Origin: Methanocaldococcus infernus ME
GTDB taxonomy: Archaea; AGJL01; Methanococci; Methanococcales; Methanocaldococcaceae
Assembly: GCF_000092305.1 (NCBI RefSeq)
Contig: NC_014122.1
Span: forward strand, 992,001 to 1,056,000
Direction: 5' to 3'
Length of the DNA stretch: 64,000 bases
Notes under the pieces: model-generated
Databases searched by the model: none
Told to the model about the DNA's origin: nothing
Seen by the model: the letters and a program-made list of their open reading frames with translations, nothing else
Made by a program: the position numbers and the translations under genes
Shown: positions 9,087 to 16,142 of the stretch, piece by piece
Layout of the letters: each line of letters opens with the position of its first letter
Position numbering within the stretch: position 1 is the first letter of the stretch

Positions 9087-9662
9087 GTTTATCCTCCTCA
9101 GTTACAAGCTTTATTATCTCTTCTTCTAACACCTCTTCAATAATCTTCTCAAGATCAACATTTAACTGATTTAGATAGAGAGATCCTAAGATTATTAAGT
9201 CATTTGTCAACTCCTCCACAGTTTTTTTAAGTCTTTTATACTCAGTTTCAAGCCTTTCTAATTTCTCTAAACTTGTAGCAGTAATCTTAGAGACCCCAAT
9301 AAATGGGTTTATTTGATTAGAAACTACTTCATACAAGGCCATTATATCTTGGAGATTTTCATTTATTTTATTAAGCTCAATTCTTAGCATTTCATTTTCT
9401 TTTCTTAGGTTGTTTAATGAAGACTCAAGCCTTGGAATTCTTGTTTCTATATCCCCAACCTTAGCCATTAAATTTTCAGTAGTTTCCATTAATTCCCTAA
9501 CAGTTCTCTCAATCTCATCTAATCTTCCACTTTCCTCCTCAAGATCTTCAAGTATCTCCTCCTCTAATGGAGGAGACTCTTCCTCGGGGGGCTGGTCTTT
9601 TTTTTTATTTTTAATTGTGAAAGTTTAGATTTAATTTTTTCAATAAGGTCTTTTATGTTCAT
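9064..9662 (-). CDS. flaC: archaellum accessory protein FlaC (ArlC), split by a -1 frameshift at an A9 tract
   Basis: Coiled-coil cytosolic switch-complex protein, partner of FlaD and FlaE. ATG 9662 has an AGGTGA ribosome site after flaB3 and opens a frame beginning MNIKDLIEKIKSKLSQLK, but this frame stops at 9564-9566. The rest of the protein (acidic region, then coiled coil, stop at 9064) is in the -1 frame and has no ATG, GTG or TTG before Met 9489, well inside the protein. Re-reading one base at A AAA AAG (9603 to 9597, minus strand) joins the two into a 199-residue FlaC. A C6 tract (9586-9591) just after could also hold the indel. Candidates are sequencing error, programmed or transcriptional slippage, or phase variation. 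Confidence 0.85.
9555..9576 (-). other. perfect 8-bp hairpin downstream of the flaC slippery tract
   Basis: On the minus strand TCTCCTCC, a 6-base loop and GGAGGAGA form a perfect stem-loop. It lies inside the flaC coding sequence, in the region encoding SPPLEEE. The two arms also resemble an anti-ribosome-site and a ribosome-site sequence (GGAGG). Whether it is functional or a by-product of Glu/Pro codons cannot be told from sequence. Confidence 0.45.
9597..9603 (-). other. candidate -1 slippery heptamer A AAA AAG in flaC
   Basis: Read on the minus strand in the frame set by ATG 9662, the codons are AAA AAA AAG, so the heptamer A AAA AAG is in exactly the phase used by classical -1 slip sites. 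After a one-base slip the next codon is GAC, which continues the long flaC frame. Two nearby structures could help: an 8-bp hairpin 20 bases downstream (9555-9576), or a weaker 5-bp alternative stem starting about 11 bases downstream. The 20-base spacer is longer than usual. Use as a recoding site is unproven. Confidence 0.5.
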
Positions 9663-9692
9663 AATGTTTCACCTTTAAAAAGGTTAAAAAGT

Positions 9693-10352
9693 TTATTGCA
9701 ACTCAATAACTCTTCTATTAAATGTTGATGGAGCATAGAACTCTATAATTCCTGGAGATCCATATTCTGGAATAACTTCTCCTTCAATTAAATCTCTTGG
9801 TTTTATTGGCATCCCTATTGCATTAAGATCAACTGTTAGAGCTACTTTATCTCCAAAGTTTATAGTTGGATGAGCTGAGTCATTACATGACCCATCAGCA
9901 TCTTGCAATATTATAACACCAAATCTGTCTCCACCTGAATATGTCCAAGCAGTTTGTACATTATCACCATTAAATAAATCTTCTGTTCCTTGAATTGCAG
10001 GATCATTTACATAAGCAGCACTATCATAAACTAAAGAACACTTCTTCTCTCCATTTGATAATGTAACAATAGTAGATGATAAATCAATTTCATCTCCAAT
10101 ATTTGGAGATACAAATATAAGTAATTTAGTTATTTCATTGTTATTTGGGGCATAACCGACAACTTTTACTACTTGAATCCCACTTGCCACTTGTTTAGTA
10201 CTTTCTTGTCCGACTCTTGCAGCTTTTTGTTGTAAGTTAGCTGCAGTATTTATAATAACAGCTGCAGCTATAGCAGCAACTAATACTAAAGCAATGAATA
10301 TAATCAACGTTCCAATTCCAATAGCTCCTTTTTTGGAGCTAAAAAATTTCAT
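9693..10352 (-). CDS. flaB3: archaellin FlaB3 (ArlB3)
   Basis: Archaellum filament or hook subunit. The 219-residue precursor has a class III signal peptide MKFFSSKKG cleaved before AIGIG by the prepilin-type peptidase FlaK, then a hydrophobic helix (about 15-36) that builds the filament core. The C-terminal domain differs clearly from FlaB1 and FlaB2 while keeping the pattern VPEYGSPGIIEFY near the end. In Methanococcus the third archaellin tends to be the hook-proximal, less abundant one, so a specialised role is likely but inferred. Start ATG 10352 has GAGGTGG upstream. Confidence 0.95.
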   Translation of the reverse strand: MKFFSSKKGAIGIGTLIIFIALVLVAAIAAAVIINTAANLQQKAARVGQESTKQVASGIQVVKVVGYAPNNNEITKLLIFVSPNIGDEIDLSSTIVTLSNGEKKCSLVYDSAAYVNDPAIQGTEDLFNGDNVQTAWTYSGGDRFGVIILQDADGSCNDSAHPTINFGDKVALTVDLNAIGMPIKPRDLIEGEVIPEYGSPGIIEFYAPSTFNRRVIELQ

Positions 10353-10377
10353 AATCTCGCCACCTCATAAGTTTAAT

Positions 10378-10405
10378 CTTAAAAAAATCAGTTTTAAAAA
10401 GTTAA
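10378..10405 (-). terminator. possible T-run attenuator between flaB2 and flaB3
   Basis: After the flaB2 stop, the minus strand reads several T-runs, including T5 and T7 (A7 on the plus strand at 10381-10387). Oligo-T runs act as intrinsic terminators in archaea. Partial termination here would lower transcription of flaB3 and the motor genes relative to the major archaellins, as reported for other Methanococcales. Only the T-runs are seen; the function is inference. Confidence 0.35.
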
Positions 10406-10410
10406 AAAGT

Positions 10411-11064
10411 TTATTGTAGGGTTACTACAGACTGATCTCCTAAATAGGTAGCTGGAGTTGTGAACTGTATAACTGCTGGAGCTCCAAATTCTGGAACAAC
10501 TGATCCAGTGACAGTTGTTCTAGGTGGTAAATTAAATTGATTAGCTGTAGCATTTATGGTTAATACGACAATATCTCCTTTATTGATAACTGGAGTATTA
10601 CTTGTACAGGAATTATCAGCATCTTGAACAACAATTATTCCAAATTCTCCTCCACTAAGATTCCATGCATCCTTAGAAATATTTGAAACCTTACCTCCAG
10701 TGCTTAGGTCTGTAAATGCGGTGGATTTATACTGTAATACTGCCTTTCTTGAACCGTCACTAATTAATATTTTAGTCTGATTTAAGTCAATTGGAGCACT
10801 TCCAGCGTTTGGTGTTATATAAATTCCAAGATAATTTATAGATGTATTGTTGTGTATTCCAATAACTCTTAAAGTTTGTAACCCACTTGCAACCTGCTCA
10901 GTACTCTCCTTCCCAGTAGCCATTGCCTTTTGCTGTAAGAATCCACTTGTGTTAATTAAAACTGCTGCAGCTACTGCCGCGACTAAAACCATTGCTATGA
11001 AGACTATCAATGTTCCTATACCCATAGCCCCTTTCTTACCTTTTAAGAACGCTAAGAGTTTCAT
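10411..11064 (-). CDS. flaB2: archaellin FlaB2 (ArlB2)
   Basis: Major-type archaellin precursor of 217 residues. Signal peptide [12 protein letters not shown] is cleaved before AMGIG, followed by a hydrophobic helix to about residue 40. The surface-exposed part has N-x-S/T sequons (NNTSIN, NLS, NAT). The first 66 codons and the ribosome site are identical at DNA level to flaB1, and the segment [17 protein letters not shown] near the C-terminus is almost identical too. Only the middle, surface-exposed part differs. This pattern indicates recent gene conversion or duplication. Confidence 0.95.
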   Translation of the reverse strand: MKLLAFLKGKKGAMGIGTLIVFIAMVLVAAVAAAVLINTSGFLQQKAMATGKESTEQVASGLQTLRVIGIHNNTSINYLGIYITPNAGSAPIDLNQTKILISDGSRKAVLQYKSTAFTDLSTGGKVSNISKDAWNLSGGEFGIIVVQDADNSCTSNTPVINKGDIVVLTINATANQFNLPPRTTVTGSVVPEFGAPAVIQFTTPATYLGDQSVVTLQ

Positions 11065-11077
11065 TTGTTATCACCCT
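10879..11077 (-). repeat. 199-bp perfect repeat, copy in flaB2
   Basis: Identical by direct reading to 11570-11768. It covers the ribosome binding site, signal peptide and first 66 codons of flaB2. The flanking bases differ. Coding constraint alone would not preserve synonymous sites over this length, so recent copying between flaB1 and flaB2 is the likely cause. Confidence 0.9.
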
Positions 11078-11101
11078 ATAAGGTTTTAGTTAAATATTTT
11101 T

Positions 11102-11755
11102 TTATTGTAATTCAACTATATCAGAAGTGAATGCTGCTGGAGTTGTGAACTGTATAACTGCTGGAGCTCCAAATTCTGGCTGAACTTGTCCAGAAACTTC
11201 TTTTCTATCAGGAATTGATTCACCAAATACTTGACTTACGTCAATTAATAATACTGCTATGTCTCCTTTGTTAATTACTTGACCATTATCTAAAGATCCA
11301 TCGGCATCCTGTATCTTTCCTACAACGAATGAAGTTGCATCTGCATTACTCCAAGCGGTAATAGTAGCACTATCAAATATATTACTTGCACCTGCAGTAG
11401 CACTAGTATAACCTGAGTAATTTAAAACTACTGTATTTCCATCATAGGTTAATAATACTTTACACTGTTTTAAGTCAATTGGAGCACTTCCAGCGTTTGG
11501 TGTTATAAAGATTGCTATTCTATCAATTCCACTTGTACCATCATAATGTCCAGTAACTCCTATACACATTAACCCACTTGCAACCTGCTCAGTACTCTCC
11601 TTCCCAGTAGCCATTGCCTTTTGCTGTAAGAATCCACTTGTGTTAATTAAAACTGCTGCAGCTACTGCCGCGACTAAAACCATTGCTATGAAGACTATCA
11701 ATGTTCCTATACCCATAGCCCCTTTCTTACCTTTTAAGAACGCTAAGAGTTTCAT
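11102..11755 (-). CDS. flaB1: archaellin FlaB1 (ArlB1)
   Basis: First gene of the archaellum operon, encoding a 217-residue archaellin precursor with signal peptide [12 protein letters not shown] cleaved before AMGIG. The N-terminal hydrophobic helix builds the filament core and the variable C-terminal domain is exposed. Sequons NYS and DVS-like sites are present. It shares a 199-bp identical 5' block with flaB2. The leader from the inferred transcription start is about 80 bases. A TATGAGG-type site is lacking, but GGTGATAACAA lies upstream of ATG 11755. Confidence 0.95.
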   Translation of the reverse strand: MKLLAFLKGKKGAMGIGTLIVFIAMVLVAAVAAAVLINTSGFLQQKAMATGKESTEQVASGLMCIGVTGHYDGTSGIDRIAIFITPNAGSAPIDLKQCKVLLTYDGNTVVLNYSGYTSATAGASNIFDSATITAWSNADATSFVVGKIQDADGSLDNGQVINKGDIAVLLIDVSQVFGESIPDRKEVSGQVQPEFGAPAVIQFTTPAAFTSDIVELQ

Positions 11756-11768
11756 TTGTTATCACCCT
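11570..11768 (-). repeat. 199-bp perfect repeat, copy in flaB1
   Basis: Partner of 10879-11077, offset 691 bp. It spans the flaB1 ribosome site and N-terminal coding region. Recombination between the copies would delete one archaellin gene or make a FlaB1/FlaB2 chimera while leaving the operon intact. Confidence 0.9.
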
Positions 11769-11858
11769 CTGATTAAAAAATTTTGAATTTAAAGAAGATT
11801 CATTAGTTCCCCTATACATCAAACCCCTAAACCAAACTTCGATTATATTATGTTACGC

Positions 11859-11876
11859 TTTTATAATAAATCTTTT
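11859..11876 (-). promoter_or_regulatory. archaellum operon promoter (TATA and BRE)
   Basis: On the minus strand the sequence AAAAGATTTATTATAAAAG gives a purine-rich BRE-like stretch followed by a TATA box (11860-11870). The expected start is about 25 bases downstream, near 11835, giving an 80-base leader to flaB1. It is the only good TATA element upstream of flaB1 in the 271-bp intergenic region. Confidence 0.65.
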
Positions 11877-11912
11877 TTTTGTAATCAACTTTGTAACTGT
11901 TTTTATTGTTAT

Positions 11913-11934
11913 TTATGTAGGTAGTTATGTAGGT
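11913..11934 (-). promoter_or_regulatory. two TACATA boxes upstream of the archaellum promoter (EarA-type sites)
   Basis: TTATGTAGGT occurs twice on the plus strand (11913-11922 and 11925-11934), 12 bp apart. On the minus strand each copy contains ACCTACATAA, so TACATA lies upstream of the fla BRE and TATA. As I recall, the Methanococcus maripaludis activator EarA binds TACATA repeats upstream of its fla promoter, so this is a good candidate activator site. No earA gene is in the window. Confidence 0.6.
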
Positions 11935-11961
11935 TTATAATAAATAAACTAAATTAACGGA

Positions 11962-11982
11962 TTTATAAAAGCTTATATAAAA
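11962..11982 (+). promoter_or_regulatory. promoter of the two-gene unit divergent from fla
   Basis: Two overlapping TATA-like elements (TTTATAAAA and CTTATATAAA) lie 45-65 bases upstream of ATG 12027. Transcription would start near 12000, leaving a short leader with the ribosome site GAGGGAT. The region between this promoter and the fla promoter carries the TACATA boxes, so both directions could be controlled together. Confidence 0.5.
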
Positions 11983-12026
11983 TAAACCCTAATAATAAAA
12001 ATCAAAAGTTTTTATGAGGGATAACT

Positions 12027-12329
12027 ATGAGTGAGAAGAAAGAGATAAAGATAGAGATTCCAGCAGAAATAGTTGAAAAAATAGAGAAGTTAAGCTCTCT
12101 GCTATCAAGCTTTAAAGGTGGAGTGGTTTCAAAGGAAAAGGTTGAGGAGGCATTAAAATTATTGGATGAGCTTAAGAAGAGATTGCCAGAGGTTCATATA
12201 GACTTGGAAAAAATTATAGATGCTTTAGAAGGAACTGGGAGTGAGGTTAAGTTAAGCTTTAACAACTTAAGCTTAAATGGAGACATTAGCTTAAAGATAA
12301 TTCCAATAAGGAGAGAGAAGAAAGAATGA
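12027..12329 (+). CDS. unknown 100-residue protein, divergent from the archaellum operon
   Basis: I do not recognise this family. The protein is mostly predicted helix (about residues 8-65: IPAEIVEKIEKLSSLLS, then a Lys/Glu-rich helix) followed by a beta-like tail (VKLSFNNLSLNGDISLKII). There is no signal peptide, membrane segment or cysteine. It starts at ATG 12027 with GAGGGAT upstream and overlaps the next gene by ATGA, so the two are surely co-transcribed. Its position back-to-back with flaB1 suggests a link with archaella, but that rests on context only. Confidence 0.75.
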   Translation: MSEKKEIKIEIPAEIVEKIEKLSSLLSSFKGGVVSKEKVEEALKLLDELKKRLPEVHIDLEKIIDALEGTGSEVKLSFNNLSLNGDISLKIIPIRREKKE

Positions 12330-12691
12330 TCCTTAAAATTCTTTTCTCTTTTCAAAATTTGATTAATAAAGGGAACTTAACTATTGAAGTTAGCAATTTT
12401 CTCTATATTAAAGTAGAAAAAGAGAAAGTAGAGATTAATATAAAGGATATAGAGAGAGTTAAGATGTTATTAAAAATCTTTAGCAAGAGAAAAAAGGAGA
12501 AATCAATTTTCAACTCTTTTAAAAGCCTTATCAAAAAATTAAATGATATTGGGGAGCAATTTAAAAGAGAAAATAAAAGACTTATCTTAAAAGTTGAAGG
12601 AAAAGAAGTTTTAATTTTGGGAGAAAGCTCTTTATTATTCAAGAATTTTAAGATAAAAAATAAACTATACTTGATTAAGCTATTCCTTTAA
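12326..12691 (+). CDS. unknown 121-residue basic protein
   Basis: Not recognised. It is Lys-rich with alternating strand-like and helical stretches (NLTIEVSNFLYIKVEKEKVEI, helix about 40-80, then LILKVEGKEVLIL). The arrangement of a beta region, a basic helix and another beta region resembles its upstream partner loosely, so the pair could be distant paralogues or interact. It starts within the stop of the upstream gene (ATGA) and its last 12 bases overlap the convergent dadD gene. Confidence 0.7.
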   Translation: MILKILFSFQNLINKGNLTIEVSNFLYIKVEKEKVEINIKDIERVKMLLKIFSKRKKEKSIFNSFKSLIKKLNDIGEQFKRENKRLILKVEGKEVLILGESSLLFKNFKIKNKLYLIKLFL

Positions 12692-13936
12692 CCTATAGTA
12701 AGCTTTTTCAGCTTCCTCATAAACCTTTTCCTCATCTATAGTTAATATTTTCCCATCTCTCATAACTACATTTCCATCAATAATAACATCATCTACAAAG
12801 CCATTAAAGGAATAGACCAAATGAGAGCTAATATTTTCAAGTGGTTGGAGTGTAGGATTATCTTTATTAATTAAAACTATGTCTGCTAAGGCTCCTTCTT
12901 CAAGCTTGCCAGCATTTATATCTAAAGCTTTAGCTCCATTAATGGTAGCAAAGTTAAAGGCTTCATCAGCTTTAATAAGTGTTGGATCTAAATTAACTCC
13001 CTTATGTAAGATGGCACAAACCTTTATCTCTTCAAATAGATTTAAATTATTATTACTTCCACAGCCATCAGTTCCTAAGGTAATATTTATTCCCTCTTTT
13101 AATAACTTTGGAATTGGGGCCACTCCTGAGGCTAATTTTAAATTACTTATTGGGTTGTGAGAAACATTAACTCTCTTTTCTTTAATAATCTTTATTTCCT
13201 CATCACTAAGATGAACACAGTGAGCAGCTATAACCTTAACACCATCAAAGAATTTGAAAGAGTTAAGATATTCAAAAGGTTTCATTCCTGTTAGCTCTTT
13301 AACTCTCTTTATCTCCTCAAGGGTTTCATTCATGTGAATATGTATAGGAACACTATATTTTTTAGCTAACTTATTAACTTCAGCTAAAAGCTCTTTTGAA
13401 CATGTGTAAGGAGCATGTGGCCCTAAGGCTGGCTTTATCCTCTCACATCCTAATTTATTTAAATATTCTATATATTTCTCAGCATTTTTTAGTTCCTTCT
13501 CTCTTCTCTCCTCATCAAAGAGATCAATCATCCCATAGGCTAAGAAAGCTCTTAACCCACTTTCCTCTACAGCTTTAGCTATTCCCTCTAAGTAGAAATA
13601 CATGTCATTAAAAGTTGTAGTCCCTGTTTTTATCATCTCAATACATCCTAACAGGGTTCCATAATAAACTATTTCCTCATTTAACTTAGCCTCCATAGGC
13701 CATATATAGTTATTAAGCCACTCCATCAGTGGAAGATCATCAGCAACTCCTCTGAAGAGAGTCATAGGGATGTGGGTGTGAGTATTTATTAACCCAGGAA
13801 TAGCTATTTTTTTACTTCCATCTATTACTTCCATCTCTTCCTCTCTCTTAACCTCTCCAATCTTCACAATCTTATTATCTTCAATTAAAATATCTCTCCT
13901 CTTTCCATTAAAAAATACATTTTTTATTAAGAGCAT
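12680..13936 (-). CDS. dadD: 5'-deoxyadenosine deaminase / SAH-MTA deaminase family (DadD)
   Basis: Amidohydrolase that deaminates 5'-deoxyadenosine, S-adenosylhomocysteine and methylthioadenosine to the inosine forms, the methanococcal route for recycling radical-SAM and methyltransferase by-products. The 418 residues show metal ligands NTHTHIP (H53, H55), HIHMNE, AAHCVHLS and LGTDGCGSN in the usual order. ATG 13936 directly follows the sufB-like stop and uses GGTGAG inside that gene as ribosome site, so expression is coupled to the suf genes. A general atzC/mtaD-type deaminase is the alternative name. Confidence 0.9.
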   Translation of the reverse strand: MLLIKNVFFNGKRRDILIEDNKIVKIGEVKREEEMEVIDGSKKIAIPGLINTHTHIPMTLFRGVADDLPLMEWLNNYIWPMEAKLNEEIVYYGTLLGCIEMIKTGTTTFNDMYFYLEGIAKAVEESGLRAFLAYGMIDLFDEERREKELKNAEKYIEYLNKLGCERIKPALGPHAPYTCSKELLAEVNKLAKKYSVPIHIHMNETLEEIKRVKELTGMKPFEYLNSFKFFDGVKVIAAHCVHLSDEEIKIIKEKRVNVSHNPISNLKLASGVAPIPKLLKEGINITLGTDGCGSNNNLNLFEEIKVCAILHKGVNLDPTLIKADEAFNFATINGAKALDINAGKLEEGALADIVLINKDNPTLQPLENISSHLVYSFNGFVDDVIIDGNVVMRDGKILTIDEEKVYEEAEKAYYRLKE

Positions 13937-14884
13937 TTACTCACCAATCATTCCCTTTATGATGATTTCAGTAGCTTCCTCTTCATCCAATCCCTTAGCC
14001 ATTAAGGTTTCTAACTGTTTTCTGTCAACACTTCCTATAGCTGCTTCATGGGTGATTCTTGCAGTTTCATCTCTAACTAAGACTATAGGGATAGATTCAA
14101 CTTCAGCATTTCCTTTAATGACTTCAGCACAATCTATATGCCCCTTACAGTGTGGAGCATTCCCTTCTATCTTAAACTTTAAGATTATCTTACTATTATC
14201 TTTTCCAGCCCCTCTACTTCTTATCATGGCTTTAGCATTTTCTCCATTTAACTTAACTATCTCATCTATCTTAACCTTATCATCCTTTATTGCATAGGTT
14301 TTTGTTAAAATATCTATAATACTATCTTCCTTAGCCTCTATCTCTTGGTAAATTTCTAATGTTCCAATTCTACCATGAGTTAGGTTAAACTCTGAAATGT
14401 AAATTCCTCCCTTATCAATTTCAACCTTCACAGTTGGCTTAACCAAAATCTTCCCTTCCTCTCCATGGTAGTGAATCTCTTTATAAACAAACTTAGCATT
14501 CTTCCCTATCTTTATCCTTCCATCCATGATATGCTTTAAATCCTTCCCCTTAGGGAAAGAGCAGTGAGATAATAAAGTTATCTCAGAATTATCCTCTAAG
14601 ATAATTTCAACATCTATTTCTTGGCAAACATTATCTTGAGTAATTCCCATACAGACATGGATAGGATACTTAAACTTGTATCCCTCTTTAACAACAATCT
14701 TAGCCCTTATCTTCCCTTCCTTGTCACTTCCCTCTATAACTATTCCTTCATCATCCTTAACATCCAATATTTTTCCTTCTCTCACTATTATTCTTGGACC
14801 CTTCCCATGAATAATTTCCTCTGGCTTCTCAGCTGTATATTTAATAAACTCTATAGCCTCTAAGAGTTCTTGTTTAACACTCAT
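13937..14884 (-). CDS. sufB: SufB/SufD-family iron-sulfur scaffold protein
   Basis: The 315-residue protein has the right-handed beta-helix repeats and C-terminal helical region of SufB/SufD. The conserved C-terminal block DETARITHEAAIGSVDRKQL matches the SufC-binding part of the family. With SufC it forms the SufBC iron-sulfur assembly complex; archaea commonly have one short SufB/D-like protein rather than two. It overlaps sufC by ATGA. I cannot decide between sufB and sufD by sequence alone; the single copy with sufC argues for the SufB-like role. Confidence 0.88.
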   Translation of the reverse strand: MSVKQELLEAIEFIKYTAEKPEEIIHGKGPRIIVREGKILDVKDDEGIVIEGSDKEGKIRAKIVVKEGYKFKYPIHVCMGITQDNVCQEIDVEIILEDNSEITLLSHCSFPKGKDLKHIMDGRIKIGKNAKFVYKEIHYHGEEGKILVKPTVKVEIDKGGIYISEFNLTHGRIGTLEIYQEIEAKEDSIIDILTKTYAIKDDKVKIDEIVKLNGENAKAMIRSRGAGKDNSKIILKFKIEGNAPHCKGHIDCAEVIKGNAEVESIPIVLVRDETARITHEAAIGSVDRKQLETLMAKGLDEEEATEIIIKGMIGE

Positions 14885-15597
14885 GCACTCACCTTACATT
14901 TTCCACATCTTCTTTTGTAGAAGTTGGCTACTTCATCAGGCTTTCCTGTCTTAATAACCTCTCCTCCACAGATTAGAGAGGCTCTATCACCATACTTACT
15001 TAACTCTTCCCTATGAGTGATAACTAAGAGAGAACAACCCTTATTTTTTAAATATTTAAATACTTTTCCAATCTCATCTATAGAAACCATGTCTATTCCA
15101 CTGTCAGGCTCATCCAAGATGGCTAAGTCTGGCTCTATACAGATGATGGAAGCTAATTCTATCCTCTTTCTCTCTCCACCACTTAGGGATTCATCTACAT
15201 ATCTATCTAAATATCTTTCAGGGTTTAAGCCAACTAACTCTAAAGCCTCTCTGATTTTTTCCTCTTCTCTACCAGCATATTTTTTATTCATTCCTATCTT
15301 TAAATAATCTCTAACTTTAATTCCTTCAAACCTTGCAGGTTCTTGCCAAGCCAAGGTTAAACCTAACCTGGCTCTTTCAGTTATAGACTTATTGGTTATA
15401 TCCTCTCCCTTAAATATTATCTTTCCACCACTTGGCTTATAACCAGAAACTCCCATTAATGTGTAAGCCAAAGTAGATTTTCCAGCTCCATTAGGGCCAA
15501 TAATAGTATGTATCTCATTTTTCTTAACCTCTAAATTAATCCCCTTTAAAATCTCTTTATTTCCTCTTTTAACTTTTAAATTCTCTACTTTTAACAT
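14881..15597 (-). CDS. sufC: Fe-S cluster assembly ATPase SufC
   Basis: ABC-type ATPase of 238 residues with Walker A GPNGAGKST at 34-42, Q-loop near LAWQEP (about 88), signature SLSGGERKR, Walker B LAILDEPDSG and switch His in VITHRE. SufC drives conformational change of the SufB scaffold during cluster assembly. The C-terminus has an extra RRCGKCKVSA tail with two Cys (CGKC) that could bind metal; this tail is unusual for SufC but I cannot show a role. A GGTGA ribosome site lies before ATG 15597. Confidence 0.93.
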   Translation of the reverse strand: MLKVENLKVKRGNKEILKGINLEVKKNEIHTIIGPNGAGKSTLAYTLMGVSGYKPSGGKIIFKGEDITNKSITERARLGLTLAWQEPARFEGIKVRDYLKIGMNKKYAGREEEKIREALELVGLNPERYLDRYVDESLSGGERKRIELASIICIEPDLAILDEPDSGIDMVSIDEIGKVFKYLKNKGCSLLVITHREELSKYGDRASLICGGEVIKTGKPDEVANFYKRRCGKCKVSA

Positions 15598-15617
15598 ATA
15601 TAATTCACCAAAAAAAT

Positions 15618-16142
15618 TTATTTGATGAAGTCATAGAAATCTTCATAGAAGATATTAAAGGAACCAAGCCTTTTTTTAAGTTCCTCATTAACTTTCTTAA
15701 TAACCTCTAATTCTTTCTCATTTAGATGTCCTAACAACCCTCTTTTTATAGCCTCTCTACACTTCAAAGAGCAAGGAATGAAGCCTGAAGTTACTACTAC
15801 TCTTTTATTAATCTCCTCAGCCTCTTTTAAATGCTCTCTATCTATTGAAACCCTAACCTCTTCAGTGAAAGACTTTATACAGCACTCAGGATAGTTTAAA
15901 AATTTCCCTATCTCATGGTCATCCAACCTTCTATATATTCCCAACTCCCCTGAAACATAGGGATCAAGGGCTGGCCTAACCTTTGGCTTGTACTTCTTAA
16001 CTATCTCATCCTCAATCTTTAATCTTTCTAAGATTATGTTGTATTGAACTTCATCTAAATTCATAATATGCTCTTTCAAAACCTTGAACTCTCCTTCTCC
16101 ATTTCTCATTTTCTTTATCTTCTCTATAATTTCCTCAATCAT
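15618..16142 (-). CDS. DUF483-family protein
   Basis: A 174-residue soluble protein with conserved-looking core FLNYPECCIKSF (about residues 82-93) and a second pair of cysteines around FIPCSLKCREA (about 120-130). The PECC and C-x3-C motifs suggest metal or cluster binding. I assign it to DUF483, a family limited to archaea and of unknown function. The start overlaps the pheT stop (ATGA), so it is translated with phenylalanyl-tRNA synthetase. The suf genes follow in the same direction. Confidence 0.8.
   Translation of the reverse strand: MIEEIIEKIKKMRNGEGEFKVLKEHIMNLDEVQYNIILERLKIEDEIVKKYKPKVRPALDPYVSGELGIYRRLDDHEIGKFLNYPECCIKSFTEEVRVSIDREHLKEAEEINKRVVVTSGFIPCSLKCREAIKRGLLGHLNEKELEVIKKVNEELKKRLGSFNIFYEDFYDFIK

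Noticed and set aside
9064-9489. flaC as a complete gene starting at ATG 9489
   Set aside because: There is no ribosome site, the predicted protein would lack its N-terminal part, and coding-like sequence in the same frame continues upstream; joining to ATG 9662 by one-base slippage fits better.
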